NCBI GenBank assembly: GCA_937907305.1
Contig: CALERQ010000054.1
Coordinates: 1 to 6,659 of the forward strand
Direction of reading: 5' to 3'
Length of the DNA stretch: 6,659 nt
Source: an uncultured Clostridia bacterium
GTDB taxonomy: Bacteria > Bacillota > Clostridia > Oscillospirales > Ruminococcaceae
The notes under the pieces were generated by a model that worked only from the letters and a program-made list of their open reading frames with translations, did no database searches and was not told where the DNA came from. Both the position numbers and the translations under genes were made by a program. Positions 1-5,556 of this stretch are shown here, piece after piece. Within the stretch, counting starts at the first letter, position 1, and each line of letters opens with the position of its first letter.

Positions 1-104
1 CCCCTTGACCCGCTTTTGCCTCCTTTTGGCGGTGCAAAAGGAGGCCCCCGCCGGGTAGGCGCGCAGGTTATGCCTTTGCAAAAGGCTCCGCGACGCCGAA
101 GGCG
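1..104. repeat. Intergenic hairpin repeat, left copy (probably cut by window edge)
   Basis: This stretch contains no credible gene. It contains three hairpins in a row: a 10-bp stem at 19-28/35-44 (CCTCCTTTTG with its complement), a 6-bp stem at 72-77/81-86 (GCCTTT/AAAGGC, loop GCA), and a 4-bp stem at 94-97/101-104 (CGCC/GGCG). The same order of hairpins, with closely similar sequence, occurs in reverse complement at 6509-6633. The shared part starts at CCCCTTGAC (bases 1-9), which in the right copy is half of a further 11-bp hairpin, so this copy probably extends beyond the window. It lies downstream of the ATPase gene terminator. Dispersed intergenic repeat is the likeliest reading; whether it is mobile or acts in RNA cannot be told from here. 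Confidence 0.6.
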
Positions 105-148
105 ATATCCAATTTGGCCAAAATTCTTTTTTCTACTTTTCTTTACAG

Positions 149-178
149 AAAAATAAGCCCCCGCCTTGCGGCAGGGGC
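149..178 (-). terminator. Rho-independent terminator of the sugar-importer ATPase gene
   Basis: On the minus strand a 9-bp stem (178-170 pairing with 165-157, one G-U pair) closes a GCAA tetraloop of the GNRA type. It is followed directly by TTATTTTT (156-149). It begins 23 bases after the stop codon of the ATPase gene, the expected place for its transcript end. Confidence 0.85.
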
Positions 179-200
179 CTTTTCTATGGGTTTGCAGCCG

Positions 201-1394
<1,194 letters not shown>

Positions 1395-1609
1395 TTTCAT
1401 CGCTCTGAGCGGTCTGCCTTCGCACGACCTTTCTCGCAGCAGAGAAAGCGGGATTCTCTGTGCTTTACGGCAGGTCTCCACACTGCCGCACCGGGAGCGC
1501 CCGGCGGGGGATTCCTCCTTTGTTTCGTCCGCGGCGGCCAGTTTGTGGAGTGACCGGCGGGATCGGAATATTGGTTTTGCTGTCGGAAACGATTCCAGCA
1601 GCTAAGCCC
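1395..1609 (-). promoter_or_regulatory. Long 5' leader of the sugar-importer ATPase gene
   Basis: If the promoter at 1610-1638 is used, the transcript starts near 1603 and the leader is about 208 bases. It contains a hairpin with a 7-bp stem (1448-1442/1435-1429, CTTTCTC/GAGAAAG) and a weaker 6-bp CGGCAG/CTGCCG stem. A strong ribosome-binding-like AAAGGAGG (1521-1514) has no ATG, GTG or TTG at a usable distance, while the gene's own start has only a weak AGAG. No known riboswitch class was recognised. Regulation through this leader is inference from its length alone. Confidence 0.35.
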
Positions 1610-1638
1610 ATTGTAGCACCGGAACAAGGGCTTGTAAA
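1610..1638 (-). promoter_or_regulatory. Sigma-A-type promoter for the sugar-importer ATPase gene
   Basis: On the minus strand TTTACA (1638-1633) and TACAAT (1615-1610) are separated by 17 bases. Each box matches the consensus at five of six positions. Transcription would begin near 1603. It is divergent from the pepD promoter, with about 94 bases between the two -35 regions. Confidence 0.65.
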
Positions 1639-1731
1639 TGAAAGCCCGTCATTCCGACACACTTTTTGTAGAACTGCCATAAACCGGGGGTCTGGTTTGG
1701 GCATTTTGTCAAGGAAAAAGCAGGGCGGGGG

Positions 1732-1761
1732 CTGGCACGGCAGGGGGAAATGGTGTATAAT
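1732..1761 (+). promoter_or_regulatory. Promoter for pepD
   Basis: A perfect TATAAT lies at 1756-1761, with CTGGCA (1732-1737, four of six consensus bases) 18 bases upstream as the -35 box. Transcription would start near 1768, only about 8 bases before the cloverleaf element, so the whole structure would lie at the 5' end of the pepD mRNA. Confidence 0.65.
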
Positions 1762-1775
1762 AGCGGCGTAACAGG

Positions 1776-1903
1776 TGCAGGGGACCGGTTGCGGCGGAGC
1801 CGCCGCCGGGCCAAAGCCCGGCGCTCCGGCGCCCCGCAGGGGCGCCGGAGGCTCGGTTGGCACAGCCAACCGAGTGCGGCTCCGCCGCAGGCTGCCCCCT
1901 GCA
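1776..1903 (+). other. Cloverleaf inverted-repeat element in the pepD leader
   Basis: An outer 8-bp stem (TGCAGGGG 1776-1783 with CCCCTGCA 1896-1903) and, after a 6x6 internal loop, a perfect 14-bp stem (1790-1803/1876-1889) enclose three perfect hairpins. Arm A has 8 bp (1804-1811/1816-1823, loop CAAA), arm B 12 bp (1824-1835/1839-1850, loop GCA) and arm C 10 bp (1852-1861/1865-1874, loop ACA). Only bases 1851 and 1875 are unpaired at the four-way junction. Each side of the 14-bp stem can also fold on itself (GCGGC-GGA-GCCGC and its complement), so a row of five local hairpins is the alternative fold. The element lies between the promoter and the pepD ribosome binding site (1915-1920). It is not a tRNA: the loops are 3-4 bases and no anticodon arm is present. 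It could be a leader RNA, a mobile palindromic repeat, or both. No known RNA family was recognised. Confidence 0.75.
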
Positions 1904-1927
1904 AATACCCGGAAAGGAAGCGAAACC

Positions 1928-3373
1928 ATGAGTAAAATTCTCGGCCGCCTGGAGCCCCAGGCAGTGTTCCACTATTTCGAGGAGATCGCGGGCATCCCCC
2001 ACGGCTCCGGCAATACCCAAAAAATCGCCGATTACTGCGAGCAGTTCGCCAAAGACCATGGCCTGCAGCACACCCGCGATGCCAGCGATAATGTCATCAT
2101 CGTAAAGCCCGCCGCCAAAGGCTACGAGGACGCCGCGCCGGTGGTGCTGCAGGGCCACCTGGATATGGTGTGCGAAAAAGCCCCCGGCTGCACCAAGGAT
2201 ATGGAAACCGAGGGCCTGGACCTGGTGGAGGAAAACGGCTGGGTGTATGCCCGCGGTACCACCCTGGGCGGCGATGACGGCATCGCCGTGGCCATGATGT
2301 TGGCCCTGCTGGATGAAAAGGACCTGCCCGCCCCCCGGCTGGAGTGCATTATCACCAGCGATGAGGAGATCGGGATGCTGGGCGCCGCCGTGCTGCAGCC
2401 TACCCTGGTCACCGGCCGCAATATGATCAACCTCGATTCCGAGGAGGAGGGCGTCTTTACCGTCAGCTGTGCCGGCGGCAACCGCACCTACTGCCGCCTG
2501 CCCATCCGGCGGGAAACCGTGACCGGCCAGACTGTCACTCTGCGCATCGCCGGGCTGGTAGGCGGTCACTCCGGGGTGGAGATCGATAAGGGCCGCGCCA
2601 ATGCCGATATGCTGCTGGGCCGCCTGGTGATGGCTGCCCGCCGTGCCGCGCCCTGCCGCCTGATCTCGCTGGCCGGCGGCTCCAAGGATAACGCCATTCC
2701 CAATGAGGCGACCGCGCGGCTCCTCTGCGAGGACATCCCCGCGCTGGAGCGTCTGGCCGCCGCCTGGCAGGGCCAGCTCCGTCATGAGTATGCCCAGGCC
2801 GAGCCGGATCTTACCATTACCGTTGTCCCAAATGAAAAAACCGCCTGCGCTGTCCTCACCGAAGAAAGCGCCGAGCGGGTGCTGTGTATGCTGCTCTGCG
2901 TTCCCAATGGCATCCAGGCCATGAGCGGCAGCCTGCCCGGCCTGGTGCAGACCTCCCTCAATCTCGGTATCCTCACCACCGAAGAGGACGCCGTTGAGCT
3001 GCACTTTGGCGTGCGCAGCAGTGTGGCCAGCCAAAAGGAGATGCTGACCGAGCGCCTGAAGGTGCTGACGCATCAGCTGGGCGGCACCGTGGAGGTCTTT
3101 GGGGATTACCCCGCCTGGGAATACCGGGCCGAAAGTCCCCTGCGGGAGCTGATGTGCGAGGTCTACCGGGAGCAGTACGGCGCCGAACCCAAGATCGAGG
3201 CCATCCACGCCGGGCTGGAATGCGGCCTGCTGTGCGAAAAGCTGCCGGGTCTTGACTGCGTTTCCATCGGTCCGGAGATGCTGGAGATCCACACGGCCCG
3301 TGAGCGCATGTCGGTGGAATCGGTCGGCCGGGTGTGGCGCTATGTGCGGGAGGTACTGCGCCGCAGCCGGTAA
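1928..3373 (+). CDS. pepD: Aminoacyl-histidine dipeptidase (peptidase M20C, PepD)
   Basis: This predicted cytoplasmic metallopeptidase cleaves Xaa-His and related dipeptides and so recovers amino acids from imported peptides. The product is 481 residues, close to the 485 of E. coli PepD. The catalytic domain shows the di-metal motifs in order: GHLDM with His77 and Asp79, LGGDDG with bridging Asp116, DEEIG with catalytic Glu146 and ligand Glu147, NLDSEE with Asp170, and a C-terminal EIHTARERMS with His455. The central lid/dimerisation region spans about 185-390 and includes VGGHSGVEID (211-220) and SKDNAIPNE (252-260). The ATG at 1928 is supported by AGGAAG at 1915-1920, 7 bases upstream, and by the family's N-terminus; an upstream in-frame ATG at 1775 would translate the cloverleaf and is rejected. 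It appears to be monocistronic. No strong terminator follows; a CCCGC/GCGGG hairpin at about 3425-3439 is the nearest candidate. The motifs look intact and the assignment is firm. Confidence 0.96.
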   Translation: MSKILGRLEPQAVFHYFEEIAGIPHGSGNTQKIADYCEQFAKDHGLQHTRDASDNVIIVKPAAKGYEDAAPVVLQGHLDMVCEKAPGCTKDMETEGLDLVEENGWVYARGTTLGGDDGIAVAMMLALLDEKDLPAPRLECIITSDEEIGMLGAAVLQPTLVTGRNMINLDSEEEGVFTVSCAGGNRTYCRLPIRRETVTGQTVTLRIAGLVGGHSGVEIDKGRANADMLLGRLVMAARRAAPCRLISLAGGSKDNAIPNEATARLLCEDIPALERLAAAWQGQLRHEYAQAEPDLTITVVPNEKTACAVLTEESAERVLCMLLCVPNGIQAMSGSLPGLVQTSLNLGILTTEEDAVELHFGVRSSVASQKEMLTERLKVLTHQLGGTVEVFGDYPAWEYRAESPLRELMCEVYREQYGAEPKIEAIHAGLECGLLCEKLPGLDCVSIGPEMLEIHTARERMSVESVGRVWRYVREVLRRSR

Positions 3374-3681
3374 CGCCCCGATGTCCCCCGCTGGGCAGAG
3401 ATACAGGGCATTCCCTCCGGTAAACCCGCCAAAAGCGGGAAGAATTTGCCCGGAAAGCACGCCGCCGCGCCCCTTGCGGCCTTCCCTTGTGTACTCTGCC
3501 CAAGCGTTCTCTCCCCTTGCGGACACTGCTTCCCCGTTCTGCCCGCCTTTGCGGCAAAATCCTGCCAACTTTGGGCTTTTTCTTGTGGCATATTGCCAAG
3601 GGAAATGAACCATCCGGCCGAAATGGTACAAAATTTTAGAGAACTTGAAAATCTTTTTTGTAAAAACCGACCAAGAAATGC
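3374..3681. other. Gene-free region between pepD and the sigma factor
   Basis: No convincing gene lies in these 308 bases. A small CCCGC/GCGGG hairpin sits at about 3425-3439 with no good T-run after it on the plus strand. CCCCTTGCGG occurs twice exactly (3470-3479 and 3513-3522), and a related CGCCTTTGCGG lies at 3544-3554. The minus strand stays open in more than one frame, giving arginine- and glycine-rich products that resemble no family I recognise and have no ribosome binding site. The last 80 bases turn AT-rich towards the sigma-factor promoter. It may be another dispersed intergenic repeat. Confidence 0.4.
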
Positions 3682-3710
3682 TTGACAAGCCTCGCCCGTT
3701 GGGGTAAGAT
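3682..3710 (+). promoter_or_regulatory. Sigma-A-type promoter for the SigH-like gene
   Basis: A perfect TTGACA (3682-3687) is followed after 17 bases by TAAGAT (3705-3710). Transcription would begin near 3717. This also argues against an ATG at 3716 as the gene start, since it would sit at the transcription start itself. Confidence 0.85.
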
Positions 3711-3757
3711 GGATAATGTACCGGCAGGAGCACCCGCCGGGACTGGAGTATGTGCAT

Positions 3758-4342
3758 ATGCAAAAACACTGGGAAGCTATGTCCGATGAAGCGCTGGCCG
3801 CGGCCGCTCTTCAGGCGGAAGACCGTGCCTTTACGGTGCTGGTGGCCCGGCTGCTGCCCCCCCTGCGGGCCATGGCCGATAGCTACCGCCTGCCGGGACT
3901 GGACCGGGATGACCTCGTCCAGGAGGGCTTTTTAGGGGTGATGAGCGCCGTGCGCCACTATCATCCCGGCTTGGGGGAATTTACCCCCTACGCCCTTACC
4001 TGCGCCCGCAACAGCATGGGCTCAGCGGCCCGTACCGCTCTTTCCGATCGGCACCAGCCGCTGCGGGATTACGACCCCATTCCGGAGGACCGTCCCGCCG
4101 GGGAGGAGATCCAGCCGCAGGCGCTGGTGGAGGCCGCGGAATTCAGCGGGGAACTGCACCGCTGGATGCAGACCGAGCTTACCGATTACGAGCGCCAAGT
4201 GTTCCGGCTGTTTTTGGCCGGCTACCCCTACACGGAAATAGCCTCTCTTCTTTCTTCTCATTCCAAAGCTGTGGATAACGCCCTGCAAAGAGTCAGACGA
4301 AAGCTGCGAAAGTTCTATTCCACCCACTCGGTATCTGCCTGA
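3758..4342 (+). CDS. sigH: RNA polymerase sigma factor, sigma-70 family, SigH (Spo0H)-like
   Basis: This 194-residue product binds core RNA polymerase and directs it to alternative promoters. Region 2 lies at about 30-95, with the hallmark LDRDDLVQEGFLGVMSAVR (48-66, core-binding helix). Region 4 is at about 140-187, with LTDYERQVFRLFLAG followed by a helix-turn-helix ending KAVDNALQRVRRKL (170-183). The LTDYERQV and VDNALQRV blocks are characteristic of the SigH family rather than of ECF factors, and the protein is slightly shorter than typical SigH (about 210-218). The start at 3758 has GGAG at 3745-3748, 9 bases upstream; an ATG at 3716 would extend it by 14 residues but falls at the predicted transcription start. 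In B. subtilis SigH controls early sporulation and competence; what it controls here is unknown. The zinc-ribbon gene follows after 78 bases and may be partly co-transcribed. Confidence 0.88.
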   Translation: MQKHWEAMSDEALAAAALQAEDRAFTVLVARLLPPLRAMADSYRLPGLDRDDLVQEGFLGVMSAVRHYHPGLGEFTPYALTCARNSMGSAARTALSDRHQPLRDYDPIPEDRPAGEEIQPQALVEAAEFSGELHRWMQTELTDYERQVFRLFLAGYPYTEIASLLSSHSKAVDNALQRVRRKLRKFYSTHSVSA

Positions 4343-4420
4343 ATTCGTCAGGTGATATATACAAAACTCCCTTATAACATCAATTGTGAGGGCAGAGATT
4401 CCAAAGCGAGGTAATGAAGA

Positions 4421-4699
4421 ATGTACGAAGACAAGACTTTAGTATGCAAAGAATGTGGCAACGAGTTCGTGTTCACCGCCGGTGAGCAGGAGTTCTATGC
4501 CGAGCGCGGTTTTGCCAATGAGCCCCAGCGCTGCAAGGCCTGCCGCGACGCCCGCAAGCAGAACCAGAGAACCGACCGTGAGATGTTCACCGCCGTCTGC
4601 GCCAACTGCGGCAAAGAGGCCAAGGTTCCCTTCCGTCCCCGTGAGGACCGTCCTGTTTATTGCAGCGAGTGCTTTGCAAAGATGAAGGAAGAGCAGTAA
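4421..4699 (+). CDS. Double zinc-ribbon protein (zf-trcl plus CxxC-x17-CxxC type)
   Basis: The 92-residue product has four CxxC pairs arranged as two zinc ribbons. The first begins DKTLVCKECGNEFVFTAGEQ (4-23) and closes with CKAC (38-41), matching the small zf-trcl-type ribbon found widely in Firmicutes and other bacteria. The second is CANC (60-63) followed after exactly 17 residues by CSEC (81-84), the spacing that names the CxxC-x17-CxxC domain. No enzyme motif or membrane segment is visible. The family is of unknown function; nucleic-acid or protein binding is a reasonable but unproven guess. The ATG at 4421 has GAGG at 4408-4411, 9 bases upstream. A possible -10 box TATAAC (4373-4378) lies in the gap after the sigma gene but lacks a clear -35, so either read-through from the sigma gene or a weak own promoter could express it. 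Confidence 0.9.
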   Translation: MYEDKTLVCKECGNEFVFTAGEQEFYAERGFANEPQRCKACRDARKQNQRTDREMFTAVCANCGKEAKVPFRPREDRPVYCSECFAKMKEEQ

Positions 4700-4728
4700 T
4701 CAGTCCCCCTGATAACAAGACTATCCTG

Positions 4729-4764
4729 CCGGCTGTCAGCAATGATGGCCGGTTTTCTTTTTTT
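4729..4764 (+). terminator. Rho-independent terminator after the zinc-ribbon gene
   Basis: A 10-bp stem (4729-4738/4743-4752, with CCGGC/GCCGG at its base and two G-U pairs) closes a GCAA tetraloop. It is followed by TTTTCTTTTTTT (4753-4764). It ends transcription of the sigma/zinc-ribbon unit just before the convergent small gene. Confidence 0.9.
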
Positions 4765-4768
4765 GATG

Positions 4769-4954
4769 TTATCTTAGCTCCAGTAGCTTCCGCACTTCCT
4801 CCGTCCGGGCAAAGAGCTTAAAGTACAGTGCCCGGTAATCCGGTGCGTCACTTTGCAGGCAGATTTCCTCACATTCCTGCTGTATTGCGATAATTTTATC
4901 CTGCATCATTAGGCAGCGCCCCCTTAGACGAGCGGCCTCCACTTTATCATCCAT
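4769..4954 (-). CDS. Small uncharacterised protein, divergent from XRE regulator
   Basis: I do not recognise this 61-residue product. It starts MDDKVEAARLRGRC and is charged and predicted mostly helical, with heptad-like spacing of hydrophobic residues that suggests a short coiled coil. It has no signal peptide, membrane segment or zinc motif; its two cysteines are far apart. It is likely a real gene: GAGGG lies 9 bases before the ATG, and a good promoter (-35 TTGATT, -10 TATAAT) lies about 45 bases upstream. The -10 box falls inside a perfect palindrome shared with the divergent XRE gene, so repression by that protein is a natural inference. Codon use is less GC-rich than in the larger neighbours. 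It could be a partner of the regulator, such as an antirepressor or toxin-antitoxin component, but nothing in its sequence shows that. Confidence 0.65.
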   Translation of the reverse strand: MDDKVEAARLRGRCLMMQDKIIAIQQECEEICLQSDAPDYRALYFKLFARTEEVRKLLELR

Positions 4955-4971
4955 ATTATTTTCCCTCTTTT

Positions 4972-5002
4972 CTATAATTGCACTATATTAGTGCAATTAT
5001 AG
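4972..5002. promoter_or_regulatory. Perfect palindromic operator between divergent genes
   Basis: Two 14-base arms, CTATAATTGCACTA (4972-4985) and its exact complement (4989-5002), flank a 3-base centre. Size and symmetry suit a dimeric helix-turn-helix repressor, and an XRE gene starts 60 bases away. The right arm contains the minus-strand -10 box (5001-4996), so occupancy would block transcription of the small gene. The half-site core TTAGTGC (4988-4994) occurs again at 5043-5049, just before the XRE ribosome binding site. Confidence 0.75.
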
Positions 5003-5024
5003 CCGCTTTTTCGCCTAAAATCAA
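4996..5024 (-). promoter_or_regulatory. Promoter for the small uncharacterised gene
   Basis: On the minus strand TTGATT (5024-5019) and a perfect TATAAT (5001-4996) are separated by 17 bases. Transcription would start near 4989, about 35 bases before the ATG at 4954. The -10 box is embedded in the palindrome at 4972-5002. No equally good promoter could be found for the XRE gene on the plus strand. Confidence 0.7.
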
Positions 5025-5061
5025 GAAAATGATTGTTCTGATTTAGTGCGGAGGAGGAGTG

Positions 5062-5292
5062 ATGTTCATGGATCAGCAGTACAGTGAGCGCATGGGGCGT
5101 CATTTGGCCAAACTCCGCCAAGATAAAGGTTTAACGCAGGAGCAACTGGCTGCTCGATTGCAGGTGCAGGGCTGTGACTTAACCCGCAGTGCATTGGCCA
5201 AGATTGAGGTTGGCCAGCGCCATCTCTATCCCGATGAGATAAAAGCCCTGAGCGTAGTGCTCAGCATTAGTTATGAACAGATTTTTGTTTGA
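5062..5292 (+). CDS. Small XRE/Cro-C1-type helix-turn-helix transcriptional regulator
   Basis: The 76-residue protein is almost entirely one DNA-binding domain. The Cro/C1-type fold runs from about RMGRHLAKLRQDKGLTQEQL through the recognition-helix region DLTRSALAKIEVGQR to LSVVLSISYEQIFV. There is no C-terminal oligomerisation or protease domain, as in small plasmid, phage or toxin-antitoxin-type repressors. An unusually strong GGAGGAGGAG (5050-5059) precedes the start region. ATG at 5062 is taken; GTG at 5059 and ATG at 5068 are also in frame and possible. The gene is divergent from the 61-residue gene, and the palindrome between them is the likely binding site, which would allow repression of the neighbour and possibly of itself. 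Base composition is visibly less GC-rich than pepD or ricT, which may mean acquisition by transfer. Confidence 0.9.
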   Translation: MFMDQQYSERMGRHLAKLRQDKGLTQEQLAARLQVQGCDLTRSALAKIEVGQRHLYPDEIKALSVVLSISYEQIFV

Positions 5293-5300
5293 ATTAAGTG

Positions 5301-5493
5301 CTTTTCACCGGTTCGGTGAAAGGTATGCCTGTAAAGGGCACAAATAAGGGGGAGCCCTCTCTTGCAGGGCTCCCCCTCTTGCGTGAACGACCTCTCTGGG
5401 TCGTCCACGCAATTCATCCCCTTTCGGAGCGCCCTTCGGAAAGGGAATATTTCGTCCGCTGCGGCGGACGACCAGCCTTTTGAAAAAGGCTGG
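5301..5493. repeat. Array of six consecutive hairpins between the XRE gene and ricT
   Basis: No gene is supported here. Six stem-loops follow one another. They are: 5301-5323 (10 bp, CACCG/CGGTG core); 5348-5376 (11 bp, GGGGGAGCCC with its complement); 5381-5410 (12 bp with one mismatch); 5419-5445 (7 bp, CCCTTTC/GAAAGGG); 5453-5470 (7 bp, CGTCCGC/GCGGACG, loop TGCG); and 5472-5493 (9 bp, CCAGCCTTT with its complement). The first or second may terminate the XRE transcript, though neither has a proper T-run. The last resembles the GCCTTT/AAAGGC hairpins in the repeats at both window ends. Composite intergenic repeat DNA is the best description. Confidence 0.65.
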
Positions 5494-5510
5494 AGCGAAA
5501 ACTTTTACAC

Positions 5511-5543
5511 AAAAATCTCCCCCACCGCTGCCCGGCAGGGGAG
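5511..5543 (-). terminator. Terminator of ricT, possibly bidirectional
   Basis: On the minus strand a 10-bp stem (5543-5534 with 5526-5517, two G-U pairs, 7-base loop) is followed by ATTTTT (5516-5511), starting 14 bases past the ricT stop. Read on the plus strand the same stem is followed by TATTTTTATT, so it may also stop transcripts coming from the XRE side. Confidence 0.8.
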
Positions 5544-5556
5544 TATTTTTATTCGG

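Noticed and set aside
1707..1712. Minus-strand TTGACA as a second -35 box for the ATPase gene
   Set aside because: No -10-like hexamer lies 16-18 bases downstream; the sequence there is G/C only.
1776..1903. Cloverleaf as a tRNA or tRNA-like gene
   Set aside because: Loops are only 3-4 bases, stems are too long, and there is no anticodon loop, T-loop consensus or CCA-ready acceptor end.
3340..3591. 83-codon minus-strand frame downstream of pepD
   Set aside because: There is no Shine-Dalgarno before its ATG, the composition is biased, it overlaps the 3' end of pepD and it contains the repeated TTGCGG blocks; noncoding repeat is likelier.
1709..3769. 686-codon open frame on the minus strand across pepD
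   Set aside because: It is antisense to pepD, whose full length and catalytic motifs are intact. Its product is rich in His, Gln, Gly and Ala, typical of a shadow frame in GC-rich DNA, and no ribosome binding site fits.
5298..5483. 61-codon plus-strand frame after the XRE gene
   Set aside because: It consists of the arms of the consecutive hairpins and has no ribosome binding site.
5301..5493. CRISPR array
   Set aside because: The hairpins differ in sequence and spacing, there is no direct repeat of constant length, and no cas gene is present.
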